64,000 bases of DNA from Halomonas stenophila (GTDB lineage: Bacteria > Pseudomonadota > Gammaproteobacteria > Pseudomonadales > Halomonadaceae), in contig NZ_JACHXR010000013.1 in the NCBI RefSeq assembly GCF_014192275.1, positions 42,269 to 106,268 on the forward strand, written 5' to 3'. Below, piece after piece: positions 35,939 to 44,251 of this stretch. How positions within the stretch are numbered: the first letter of the stretch is position 1; each line of letters starts with the position of its first letter. Position numbers and translations under genes: made by a program. The notes under the pieces were generated by a model. It was not told where the DNA came from, searched no databases, and saw only the letters and a list, made by a program, of their open reading frames with translations.

Positions 35939-38224
35939 ATGTTCGCCTTGACCCTCAATTTGCTGGGCGACCTCGAGGTCCTGCACGACGACCGCCCGGT
36001 GTCGCTGCCCCCGTCGCGGAAGACCCGCGCCCTGCTGGCCTACCTCGCCCTCCACACCCGCCCGATCAGCCGCGACCATCTCTGCGAGCTGCTCTGGGAG
36101 CTTCCCGATGACCCCCGCGGCTCGCTGCGCTGGAGCCTGTCCAAGCTGCGCCGCCTGGTGGACACGCCGGACCGGCCGCGCCTGGTCGCCGATCGCCTGT
36201 CGGTCGCCCTGGATCTCGAGGACCTGGACGTGGATGTGCTGCGGCTGCATCGCCTGGTCGACCGGGAACTCCCGGACGCCGACCTCGCCTGCCTGGAGGC
36301 CACCGCCGCCCGCTATCGCGGCCCCTTCCTGGAAGGCCTGGAGCTGCCCAACCTGCACGACTTCCACGGCTGGTGCCTGGCCGAGCGGGAGGGCGCCATG
36401 CGCGCCCAGTCGCGGCTGCTGGGGGCGCTGGTGGAACGACTCGGCGAGTCGCCCGAACGCGCCCTGCCCCATGCCCGGGCCCTGGTCCGGCTGAGCCCCT
36501 TCGACGAGCCGGCCCGCGCCCGGCTGGTGCGCCTGCTCCAGGCCCTGCACCGCCCCCGGGAGGCCGAGCAGCAGTACCAGCTCGGCATGCGCCTGCTCCA
36601 GGAGGCGGGCCTGCCCATCGCCGGTGTCCTGCCGGCGGCCAGGCGTCGCCCGGTCACGGTGCCGGGCACGCCGCCGACGTCGCCCGCCGGTCAGGCCGAG
36701 AGCCTGGCAGGACTCGATCCCGATACCCGGGATCTGCTGCAGTGGGCCTCGCTGCTCGGCCGTTGCCCCGACACGGGTGCCCTGGCCCGCTACAGCGGTC
36801 TGGACAGCCACCGGTTCGGCCTGGCCCTGGAGAGCGCCGAGCGCCTCGGGTGGCTGACGTCCCGCGAGCAGGGCCTGTGCTTCGCCGACGATGAGCGGGT
36901 CGACCGTCTCTACGCGACCATCTCCCCGGCACGCCGCCAGGTCATGCACCGCAGCATCGCCCACCACCTGGTGGCGTCGACCGTCCACGACCTGGACGAG
37001 GCCGCGGAACTCGCCCATCATGCCCAGCGCAGCGGCGACCCGGCGCTGGCCGCCGAGGCCCTGGTCACCGCCGGACGCCTCTGCCTGCGCTTCTTCGCCA
37101 ACGACGAGGCCCTGCGCCTGGCCCGGCGCGGCCTGGCACTGGCCGAGAGCCTGCCTGGCCGGCGCCGCATCTGCCTGCTGCTCGACCTGCATGCCGTGGA
37201 GCTGGGCGCCGCCCCACCGGCGGACTGGGAGGCGACCGCCGAGGCGCTGGTGGGGCTCGCCGAACAGGCCCTGGAACATGGCGACCTGGCCCACGCCCGG
37301 CTCGGCTATCACCTGGCCAGCCACCTGCGCTGGGCCCACGGCCAGTGGCGCCATGCCCGGGAGGAGGCCCTGCAGTCGGAGCGGGTGACCCGCAGCGCCG
37401 AGGATCCCGAACAGATCATCGCCATGGCCGAGGCCGCCCGCTGCCTGGCCATGCTGGAGCGCGACCTGGACCAGGCCCGCACCCTGCTGGCCAGTGCCGA
37501 GGCGCGGGCCGACCGGCATCACCTCACCCATCCGGCGATGTCGCTGGCACGGGGCCTGCTGGCCTGGCACGACGCCCGGGCGACGGAGGCGGAAGCGGCC
37601 TTCCAGGAGGCGCGTACCCTGTGCAAGGCCGGCGGCGACCGCCTCGGCGAGTTTCAGGCCAACGAGTACCTGATGATGATGGCACTGGAGACGGGCCACT
37701 ACCCGACGGCGCGCCAGCGCTGCCAGGCCCTCGTCGCCCTGGGCGACCGCCTGCGCGGCGGCAGCGAGGGTCCCTTCGCCCATGCCGCCGAGGCCCTGTG
37801 CCGGCTGGCCGAAGACGATGAGCCGCGCCCCCTGACGGCCGCCCTGCCGGCGCTGCGCGACGCCGATGCCAAGCATCGCCTGGCCTGGGTCCTCAACCGG
37901 GCGGCACTGCTGCACCTGGCCCGCCGGCGCCCCCGCGAGGCGAGCCTCGCCGCCGAGGAGGCCCTCGCCAATGCCCAGGCCCTGGAGCGTGACAGCGAAC
38001 GGCTGCTGGCCCATGCCCTCCTGGCCCGGGCAGGACTTGCCCTGGAGGAGACCTCGCGCGCGGCCGAGCATATCCAGGCCGCCGAGGGGATGCCGACGAC
38101 CACCGTCTCGGCCTGGGTCCGCGAGCAGGCAACCGAGCTGCTGAGCAGGCCTGGCGCCCCCCTCTCGACGGCATCCGAGGCCGCAACGCACGACCCCGAT
38201 GGCGACGAGAGGAGATCACCATGA
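35939..38224 (+). CDS. BTAD/AfsR-type transcriptional regulator with helical-repeat C-terminus
   Basis: 761 residues. The N-terminus (ALTLNLLGDLEVLHDDRPVSLPPSRKTRALLAYLALHTRPISRDHLCELLWE) is the OmpR-like winged helix of SARP regulators. The BTAD domain follows (YRGPFLEGLELPNLHDFHGWCLAEREGAMRAQSRLLGAL...RPREAEQQYQLGMRLLQEAG, to about residue 220). The remaining 500 residues are alanine/leucine-rich TPR-like helical repeats. A P-loop ATPase, common in AfsR and MalT relatives, is not visible between them. An in-frame ATG at 35897 exists but 35939 fits the family start and the -10 position. It heads the run DUF4242-OsmC-monooxygenase and overlaps DUF4242 by four bases (ATGA). Confidence 0.85.
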   Translation: MFALTLNLLGDLEVLHDDRPVSLPPSRKTRALLAYLALHTRPISRDHLCELLWELPDDPRGSLRWSLSKLRRLVDTPDRPRLVADRLSVALDLEDLDVDVLRLHRLVDRELPDADLACLEATAARYRGPFLEGLELPNLHDFHGWCLAEREGAMRAQSRLLGALVERLGESPERALPHARALVRLSPFDEPARARLVRLLQALHRPREAEQQYQLGMRLLQEAGLPIAGVLPAARRRPVTVPGTPPTSPAGQAESLAGLDPDTRDLLQWASLLGRCPDTGALARYSGLDSHRFGLALESAERLGWLTSREQGLCFADDERVDRLYATISPARRQVMHRSIAHHLVASTVHDLDEAAELAHHAQRSGDPALAAEALVTAGRLCLRFFANDEALRLARRGLALAESLPGRRRICLLLDLHAVELGAAPPADWEATAEALVGLAEQALEHGDLAHARLGYHLASHLRWAHGQWRHAREEALQSERVTRSAEDPEQIIAMAEAARCLAMLERDLDQARTLLASAEARADRHHLTHPAMSLARGLLAWHDARATEAEAAFQEARTLCKAGGDRLGEFQANEYLMMMALETGHYPTARQRCQALVALGDRLRGGSEGPFAHAAEALCRLAEDDEPRPLTAALPALRDADAKHRLAWVLNRAALLHLARRRPREASLAAEEALANAQALERDSERLLAHALLARAGLALEETSRAAEHIQAAEGMPTTTVSAWVREQATELLSRPGAPLSTASEAATHDPDGDERRSP

Positions 38225-38775
38225 TCGATGTCTTCCTGGAGCGGGACTTCACAACCCCTCTGGCGCCGGAGTTCGTCCGCCAGCTGACCCTCGCCGCCCG
38301 GGACTGCCTGGACCTGCACCGCGTCGCCTGGCAGGGCAGCCTGCTGGCCCGGGACGGCCGACGCATGGTCTGCCACTTCCGAGGCCCCGACGCCGAGGGA
38401 GCACGGGTGGGCCTGCGCCAGGCCGGCGCCGACGTCGGCCGGCTGTGGGCCGGCACGGTCCATGAGGTCCCCGGAACGGCGGGAGTCTCGGGCGATGTGC
38501 TGGTGGAACGAGCCTTCGCCACCCCCGTCGACCTGGCCACGATCCAGGCCATCGAGGATGCCGGCGCGGCCTGCCTGCAGAACCATCGCGTGCGCTTCCT
38601 GCGCACCTTCTTCTCCCTGGATCGGCGGCGCATGCTGTGTCTCTACCAGGCGCCGGACGCCGAGTCGGTACGCATCGCCCAGCGCCAGGCCGGCATGCCC
38701 ATGGAGGCGGCCTGGGCCTTCCAGCGGGTGGCACCCCCCGCTTCCACGTCGGCCGCTTCCACGCCGGCGGCGTGA
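38221..38775 (+). CDS. tandem DUF4242 (SCO4226-type) protein
   Basis: 184 residues made of two similar halves. The first is VFLERDFTTPLAPEFVRQL...VAWQGSLLARDGRRMVCHFRGPDAEGARVGLRQAG. The second is VLVERAFATPVDLATIQAIED...VRFLRTFFSLDRRRMLCLYQAPDAESVRIAQRQAG. Each half matches the single-domain DUF4242 pattern (E-R-x-F...S-x-D-RR-M-x-C-x-Y-x-APDAE), related to a small nickel-binding protein, SCO4226, of Streptomyces. It overlaps the regulator by four bases, so the two are translated together. It probably binds a small ligand or metal for the regulator or the oxidoreductase downstream; that role is inference. Confidence 0.8.
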   Translation: MIDVFLERDFTTPLAPEFVRQLTLAARDCLDLHRVAWQGSLLARDGRRMVCHFRGPDAEGARVGLRQAGADVGRLWAGTVHEVPGTAGVSGDVLVERAFATPVDLATIQAIEDAGAACLQNHRVRFLRTFFSLDRRRMLCLYQAPDAESVRIAQRQAGMPMEAAWAFQRVAPPASTSAASTPAA

Positions 38776-38888
38776 AAAACCACGCGCGCTCCCACGCTGG
38801 GTCCCACGTCCTCCTCGCAGACTGACTCTCGAGCCGCCAGACACCCCGTCGACGGCCTCGATCATCACGACACGCGAGGAAGACATCC

Positions 38889-39449
38889 ATGACCACCGCC
38901 ATCCACACCATCGACAACGGCGTCAACGTCACCGCCCTGCTCGGCGCCCGCGAGGCCCTGGCCGAGGCGCCCGAGGCCGCGCGCTTCACCTGGCAGGCCC
39001 GTTGCGACTGGGTCAACGGCACCCACAGCCGCAGCACCATCGACACCTTCCACGGCCTCGGCGAGCCCCAGTGCCACCGCCAGCGCACCACCTTCGATAC
39101 CGACCACCCGGAGGTCTTCGCCTCCGAGGATCACGGCCCGACCCCGGTGGAATACGTGCTGGTCGGTCTGGCGGGCTGCCTCACCGCGGGCATCGCCGCC
39201 GTGGCCCAGCATCGCGGTATCCAGCTGCACTCGGTGACGGCCTGCGTGGAGGGCAGCATGGACATCCAGGGCATCCTGGGCATGGACAGCGAGGTGCGCA
39301 ACGGCTTCGAGGCGGTCCGCGTCACCTACGAGATCGGTGCCGACGCCAGCCGCGAGGAAATCGCCGCCCTGGTGGCCCAGTCCCAGAAGCGCTCCGCGGT
39401 GTTCGACCTGCTGACCAACCCCACCGATGTCGCGGTGACGCTGGCATGA
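38889..39449 (+). CDS. OsmC family protein
   Basis: 186 residues. The OsmC/Ohr fold is shown by TPVEYVLVGLAGCLTAGIAAVAQHRGIQLHSVTACVEGSMD (about 83-123), with the single peroxidatic-type Cys in LAGCLT, and by VRVTYEIGADASREEIAALVAQSQKRSAVFDLLTNPTDVAVTL at the end. A second cysteine positioned as in Ohr is not obvious, so peroxidase activity is uncertain. GAGGAAG precedes the ATG. Its stop overlaps the start of the monooxygenase (ATGA). Confidence 0.88.
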   Translation: MTTAIHTIDNGVNVTALLGAREALAEAPEAARFTWQARCDWVNGTHSRSTIDTFHGLGEPQCHRQRTTFDTDHPEVFASEDHGPTPVEYVLVGLAGCLTAGIAAVAQHRGIQLHSVTACVEGSMDIQGILGMDSEVRNGFEAVRVTYEIGADASREEIAALVAQSQKRSAVFDLLTNPTDVAVTLA

Positions 39450-40765
39450 CAGCGGCGGCCCTCCACCGCCGCGCCCGCGCCGTGACCGTGGTGGTCATCG
39501 GCGCGGGCCACGCCGGGCTGGCCATGTCGCACCACCTGGCGGCGCGCGGCATCGACCATGTGCTCCTGGAGCGCGGCGAGGTGGCAAATTCCTGGCGGCA
39601 CGAGCGGTGGGACTCGCTGCGCCTGCTCACCCCCAACTGGCAGTGCCGCCTGCCGGGGCTGCGCTATGCGGGGCCCGAGCCCGACGGCTTCATGACCATG
39701 GCCGAGCTGATCGCCTTCCTCGAGGAGCACGCCCGCCGGACCGCGGCGCCCGTCCACCCCCAGACGCGGGTGCTGTCGGTGCGGCCGGGGGACGGCGGCT
39801 ACCGGGTACTCACCGAGAGGGGCGAGTGGCGATGCCGGGCGCTGGTGCTGGCCAGCGGGGCCTGCAACCTGCCGCGGGTGCCGGCCCTGGCCACGGCGCT
39901 GCCGCCCGGCATCGCCAGCCTGAGCCTGCACGACTACCGGCGTCCCGAGGCCCTCCCGGCGGGCGGCGTGCTGGTGGTGGGCGCCTCGGCGAGCGGGGTC
40001 CAGCTGGCCGACGAGATCCAGCGCAGCGGGCGTCCCGTGACCCTCTCCGTGGGCGACCATGTACGCATGCCGCGCCGCTATCGCGGGCAAGACATCCAGT
40101 GGTGGATGGAGGCGACCGGCCTGCTCGACCAGCGGCACGACGCGGTGGAGGATCTCGAGCGCGCCCGCCGCCTGCCCTCGCCCCAGCTGGTGGGCAGTCC
40201 CGAGTCGCGGACGCTGTCCCTGGGCACGCTGGCCGAGCAGGGCGTGCGGCTGGTCGGGCGCCTGGTCGGGCTGCGCGATGGCCACCTGCAGTTCTCGGGG
40301 GCGCTGCGTACCCACTGTGCCGCCGGCGACCTCAAGCTCGGCCGCCTGCTGGACAGCTTCGACGACTGGGCCCACGAGCAAGGCCGGGACGCCAGCCTGC
40401 CGCCGCCCGAGCGCTTCGCCCCCACGCCCGTGCCGGCCTCGCCCTGCCTGGACCTCGACCTGGCGCGTGGCGAGATCGCCAGCGTCATCTGGGCCACCGG
40501 CTATCGGCCCGACTACCGCTGGCTGCAGCTGCCGGTGTTCGACCGCAAAGGCCGGCTGCGACACCACGGCGGCGTGGTGGACGCCCCCGGGGTCTATGCC
40601 ATGGGCCTGCCGTTCATGCGCCGGCGCAAGTCGAGCTTCCTCCATGGCGCCGATGACGACGCCCGCGAGCTCAGCGCCCACCTTACCGCCTATCTGGCGG
40701 GGGCATCGGCGGGCGAGACGAACCGCCTGGACGCGAGAACGTCCTTCGCCAGCGTCCTCGACTAG
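39446..40765 (+). CDS. FAD/NAD(P)-dependent monooxygenase-like oxidoreductase
   Basis: 439 residues of the flavin-containing monooxygenase/CzcO-like group. FAD motif: VTVVVIGAGHAGLAMSHHLAARGIDHVLLERGEVANSWRHERWDSLRLLTPNW. NADPH motif: GGVLVVGASASGVQLADEIQRSGR near residue 175. C-terminal signature: VIWATGYRPDYRWLQLPVFD and GVYAMGLPFMRRRKSSFLHG. It probably oxidises a small nucleophilic or lipophilic substrate using NADPH and oxygen. It is coupled by four-base overlap to the OsmC gene, the last gene of the BTAD run. Confidence 0.9.
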   Translation: MTAAALHRRARAVTVVVIGAGHAGLAMSHHLAARGIDHVLLERGEVANSWRHERWDSLRLLTPNWQCRLPGLRYAGPEPDGFMTMAELIAFLEEHARRTAAPVHPQTRVLSVRPGDGGYRVLTERGEWRCRALVLASGACNLPRVPALATALPPGIASLSLHDYRRPEALPAGGVLVVGASASGVQLADEIQRSGRPVTLSVGDHVRMPRRYRGQDIQWWMEATGLLDQRHDAVEDLERARRLPSPQLVGSPESRTLSLGTLAEQGVRLVGRLVGLRDGHLQFSGALRTHCAAGDLKLGRLLDSFDDWAHEQGRDASLPPPERFAPTPVPASPCLDLDLARGEIASVIWATGYRPDYRWLQLPVFDRKGRLRHHGGVVDAPGVYAMGLPFMRRRKSSFLHGADDDARELSAHLTAYLAGASAGETNRLDARTSFASVLD

Positions 40766-40792
40766 CCCGTCGCGCGGCCTCGGGCGGCGACC

Positions 40793-41695
40793 TCAGGCGT
40801 TGTAGGTCACCCGCCCGAGCTCGCCGACGTCGTAGCCGCCGAGCGCCTCGGCGCGCTCGCGGAAGCGCGACTCCCGGGCGAAGGCCAGCAGGCGCTGCAG
40901 CGGCGGCTCGAAGTAGCTGCGCCGGCGCAGGGCCAGGTCGAAGGCCTCGTCGTGGAGCGCCACGAAGGCCAGTCCCTGTCGCCGGGCGGCGGCCTCCACC
41001 CCGAGCCCCGCATCGGCCTCGCCCTGGCGGATGGCCAGCGCCAGGTCGTCCTCGCTGAGCGAGGGATGGGCGGTGAAGGCGAGCCGCTCGGCCGCCATCC
41101 CGGCCCGCCGCAGCAGCCAGCCCAGCAGCCGCTGGGCCCCGGCCCCGGCCTGGCGGTGGGCGAGCCGCACCCCGGGCCGGGCCAGGTCGGCCAGGCGGTG
41201 GATGCCCTGGGGGTTGTCGGGCGCCAGCAGCAGGCCCTGGCGCCGTGTCGCCCAGCGCACCATCACCAGGTCGCGCAGCCCGGAAAGCCCCAGCGCCTCC
41301 GGCCGGTTGTAGCGCCCGCTGGCCTCGTCCACCAGGTGCAGGCCGGCCACCATGGCCTCGCCGGCGAGCAGGCGGCGCACGCCATCCCCGCTGCCGTGGC
41401 ACAGGGTGGCCAGGCCCGCCCCGCTCTCGCGCACCGCCCATTCCAGCAGCGGGTCCTGGCTGCCGGCGAGCACCACCGGCACCGGGCGACTCCCCGGCTG
41501 GTCGCCCTCCAGGTGGCTCATCAGCCACAGGTCGATGCTCTGGCGGGGAAACAGCAGCTTGCCGGTGGCCCGGGTGCAGGGGATCTGCCCCTGGCGCACC
41601 AGGTCGTAGACCTTGCGCGGCTTGAGGCGCAGGTACTCGGCCACCTCGGCGGTGGTCAGGTAGGCCGGCCCGGCCCCGCTGAGGTCCGTCGTCAT
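40793..41695 (-). CDS. one-component regulator: excisionase-type HTH plus periplasmic-binding-like domain
   Basis: 300 residues. The N-terminal winged helix (YLTTAEVAEYLRLKPRKVYDLVRQGQIPCTRATGKLLFPRQSIDLWL) is of HTH_17/excisionase type. The rest (about 75-290) resembles a PBP-like ligand domain (VPVVLAGSQDPLLEWAVRESGAGLATLCHGSGDGVRRLLAGEAMVAGLHLVD). This architecture is common beside molybdate/tungstate transport genes and probably senses the oxyanion directly in the cytoplasm. It is divergent from the tup-like transporter with a 120-base gap, so it most likely controls it. Confidence 0.85.
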   Translation of the reverse strand: MTTDLSGAGPAYLTTAEVAEYLRLKPRKVYDLVRQGQIPCTRATGKLLFPRQSIDLWLMSHLEGDQPGSRPVPVVLAGSQDPLLEWAVRESGAGLATLCHGSGDGVRRLLAGEAMVAGLHLVDEASGRYNRPEALGLSGLRDLVMVRWATRRQGLLLAPDNPQGIHRLADLARPGVRLAHRQAGAGAQRLLGWLLRRAGMAAERLAFTAHPSLSEDDLALAIRQGEADAGLGVEAAARRQGLAFVALHDEAFDLALRRRSYFEPPLQRLLAFARESRFRERAEALGGYDVGELGRVTYNA

Positions 41696-41815
41696 TCCCT
41701 CGCCTCCCGTCGTCCTCGGAATGTCATTATCAGGTGTTTTGCTGCATATTTTTCACTACCCGATGCAAGCAGCTTACACAGGGCACATCATGCCTGGAAA
41801 CGTCAGGAGAAATGG

Positions 41816-42520
41816 ATGCCCCAGCACGACTCCGCCTTCGCTACCGCGCTCGCGCTGATCCTCGACCTGGATCCGGCGCTGCTCGGCATCGTCATGCTGT
41901 CGCTCAAGGTCTCGCTGACGGCGGTGCTGATCGCCGCGCTGCTGGGCCTGCCGCTGGGCGCCGCCCTGGCACTGTGGCGCTTCCCGGGACGCGGCGTGCT
42001 GGTGGTGGTGCTCAACGCCCTGATGGGCCTGCCGCCGGTGGTGGCCGGCCTGGCGGTCTACCTGCTGCTGTCCCGGGCCGGCCCGCTGGGCGAACTCGGG
42101 CTACTGTTCACCCCCGGCGCCATGGTGGTGGCCCAGGTGCTGCTCGTGCTGCCGATCATCGCCGCCCTGACCCGCCAGCAGGTGGAGGAACTGCATCTGG
42201 AATACCGCGAGCAGTTGCGTTCCCTGGGCCTGTCCCGGGCACGCATGATCCCCACCCTGCTGTGGGACGCCCGCCTCGGCCTGATGATGGTGGTGCTGGC
42301 CGGCTTCGGCCGGGCCAGTGCCGAGGTCGGCGCGGTGATGATCGTCGGCGGCAACATCGACGGGGTGACCCGGGTGATGACCACGGCCATCGTGCTCGAG
42401 ACCAGCAAGGGCAACCTGCCCCTGGCGCTCGGCCTGGGCATCGTGCTGCTCGGCCTGGTGGCGCTGGTCAACGCCGCGGCGCACCTGGTCGGCGAGACGG
42501 CGCGGAGGCGACTGGGATGA
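41816..42520 (+). CDS. tupB: tungstate-type ABC transporter permease (TupB-like)
   Basis: 234 residues, five or so membrane helices (GIVMLSLKVSLTAVLIAALLGLPLGAALALW, VLVVVLNALMGLPPVVAGLAVYLLL, AMVVAQVLLVLPIIAALT, GLMMVVLAGFGRASAEVGAVMIVGG, ALGLGIVLLGLVALVNAA). The EAA-type cytoplasmic loop that contacts the ATPase is EQLRSLGLSRARMIPTLLWDARLGLM. Gene order permease-ATPase-binding protein and the TTTS-like binding protein at 43309 point to tungstate (or molybdate). AGGAG lies seven bases before ATG 41816. It overlaps the ATPase gene by four bases. Confidence 0.85.
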   Translation: MPQHDSAFATALALILDLDPALLGIVMLSLKVSLTAVLIAALLGLPLGAALALWRFPGRGVLVVVLNALMGLPPVVAGLAVYLLLSRAGPLGELGLLFTPGAMVVAQVLLVLPIIAALTRQQVEELHLEYREQLRSLGLSRARMIPTLLWDARLGLMMVVLAGFGRASAEVGAVMIVGGNIDGVTRVMTTAIVLETSKGNLPLALGLGIVLLGLVALVNAAAHLVGETARRRLG

Positions 42521-43245
42521 ACGACATGCTGCAGGTCCACACCCCGGCCTCCATCGCGCCCCTCGAGCTCGAGGGGCTCGGCTTCAGCCACCGCGGCCAG
42601 CCCCTGCTCAGCGAGCTCTCCCTGCGCCTGGACGGCTGTCGGCGCACCCTGGTGATGGGCCCCAACGGCGCCGGCAAGAGCCTACTGATGCGCCTGGCCC
42701 ACGGCCTGCTCTCGCCCACCCATGGGCGGGTTCGCTGGCAAGGCGAGATCCCCCGCCAGGCCATGGTCTTCCAGCGCCCGGTGCTACTCAAGCGCTCTGC
42801 GCTGGACAACCTCTGTTATGCGCTGGGCGTCAACGGCACCCCCTGGCGCCGCCGCCGCCCCCTGGCCCGGGAGGCCCTGGAGCGCTTCGGGCTGGGCGCG
42901 CTGGCCCGCCGCCCGGCCCGGGTGCTCTCCGGCGGCGAACAGCAGCGCCTGGCCCTGGCCCGGGCCTGGCTGCTCGAGCCCCGGATGCTGTTCCTCGACG
43001 AGCCCACCTCGGCGCTGGACCCCGCCGCCATCAAGGCGGTTGAGGATGCCGTGAGCGACTTCCACCGGCGGGGCACGCGCATCCTGATGAGCACCCACGA
43101 CCTGCACCAGGCCCGTCGCCTGGCCGACGAGGTGATCTTCCTCTGCGGCGGCCGGCTCCTCGAGCACACCCCGGCCGAGCGTTTCTTCACGGCCCCCGCC
43201 ACTCCTGAGGCGGCGGCCTTCCTGCGCGGGGAGCTGGTCTGGTAG
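42517..43245 (+). CDS. tupC: tungstate-type ABC transporter ATP-binding protein (TupC-like)
   Basis: 242 residues with all ATPase motifs: Walker A MGPNGAGKSLLMRLAHGLL, Q-loop AMVFQRPVLLKRSALDNL, signature LSGGEQQRLALARAWLLEPRMLFLDEPTSALD with Walker B, and the switch His in LMSTHDLHQARRLADEVIFLCGGRLLEH. It powers import across the inner membrane with the permease at 41816. It starts in the stop codon of the permease gene. Confidence 0.9.
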   Translation: MNDMLQVHTPASIAPLELEGLGFSHRGQPLLSELSLRLDGCRRTLVMGPNGAGKSLLMRLAHGLLSPTHGRVRWQGEIPRQAMVFQRPVLLKRSALDNLCYALGVNGTPWRRRRPLAREALERFGLGALARRPARVLSGGEQQRLALARAWLLEPRMLFLDEPTSALDPAAIKAVEDAVSDFHRRGTRILMSTHDLHQARRLADEVIFLCGGRLLEHTPAERFFTAPATPEAAAFLRGELVW

Positions 43246-43308
43246 CCCCGCCCATCGCCATCACGACCGCTCTTCCAACCACGCAACGCCACACAAGGAT
43301 GCCCAAGC

Positions 43309-44118
43309 ATGCGTACAGGACTCACCCTCGCCGCCCTCGGCCTGATGGGCCTCTCGATGACCGCCGTCGCCCAGGACGAGGCGCCCTACATCACCCTGGC
43401 CTCGACCACCTCTACCGAGAACTCGGGGCTGTTCGACGCCATCATCCCGCAGTTCCGCGAGGCCAGTGGCATCGAGGTCCGGGTGGTCGCCGTGGGCACC
43501 GGCCAGGCCTTCGAGATCGCCCGACGCGGCGACGCCGACAGCCTGCTGGTGCACGATACGGCCGGTGAGGAGCGCTTCGTCGCCGACGGCTACGCCACCG
43601 AGCGGGCCGACGTGATGTACAACGACTTCGTGCTCATCGGCCCCGCCGAGGATCCGGCGGGCATCCGCGAGGCCGAGACCGTCGCGCAGGCCTTCTCGCG
43701 GATCGCCGAGGCCGAGGCGCCCTTTGCCTCCCGGGGCGACGACAGCGGCACCAACCGGGCCGAGCTGCGCCTGTGGGAGGCCGCCGGCATCGAACCCGCC
43801 GGCGAGTGGTACCGTGAGCTGGGCAGCGGCATGGGCCCGACGCTCAACACCGCCGCCGGCATGGACGCCTACGTGATGTCCGACCGCGCCACCTGGGTGG
43901 CCTTCGACAACCGCCAGAACCTCGAGCTGCTCTTCGAGGGCGACGAGGCGCTGTTCAACCAGTACGGCAGCCTGCTCCTCTCCGAGGAGAAACACCCGCA
44001 CCTCAAGCACGACCTGGCCGCGCAGTGGCACGACTGGCTGCTCTCGGAGGCGGGCCAGCAGGCCATCGCCGACTTCGAGGTGAAGGGCCAGCAACTGTTC
44101 TTCCCCAACGCCGAGTAA
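43309..44118 (+). CDS. tupA: tungstate-binding periplasmic protein (TupA-like)
   Basis: 269 residues with a signal peptide (TGLTLAALGLMGLSMTAVAQ). The mature start ITLASTTSTENSGLFDAIIPQFREASGIEV has the TTST-x-x-SG-L ligand segment of TupA-type proteins, followed by VVAVGTGQAFEIARRGDADSLLVHD and FASRGDDSGTNRAELRLW, all typical of this family. It captures the oxyanion in the periplasm. Tungstate over molybdate is inferred from the TTST motif and is not certain. AAGGA is upstream of ATG 43309. Confidence 0.88.
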   Translation: MRTGLTLAALGLMGLSMTAVAQDEAPYITLASTTSTENSGLFDAIIPQFREASGIEVRVVAVGTGQAFEIARRGDADSLLVHDTAGEERFVADGYATERADVMYNDFVLIGPAEDPAGIREAETVAQAFSRIAEAEAPFASRGDDSGTNRAELRLWEAAGIEPAGEWYRELGSGMGPTLNTAAGMDAYVMSDRATWVAFDNRQNLELLFEGDEALFNQYGSLLLSEEKHPHLKHDLAAQWHDWLLSEAGQQAIADFEVKGQQLFFPNAE

Positions 44119-44134
44119 GCCTTCCATGTCGCCC

Positions 44135-44151
44135 CGGGCCTCACCGGCCCG
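44135..44151 (+). terminator. hairpin after tupA
   Basis: CGGGCC-TCACC-GGCCCG is a six-base-pair GC stem with a five-base loop starting 16 bases after the tupA stop. No T-run follows, so termination is plausible but unproven. Confidence 0.4.
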
Positions 44152-44251
44152 TGGCGGGCACGTTTACCCCATGAGTGCGAAGCCGTCGACGAAGGCCTCG
44201 TAAGGATGTTTGGGGGCCAACAACAAAGTTTACTGAAGGGCCTGACCCCCG

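Noticed and set aside
44158..44229. A 21-residue leftward frame ending PYEAFVDGFALMG after tupA
   Set aside because: It looks protein-like but is too short and bounded by stops, and no family could be named.
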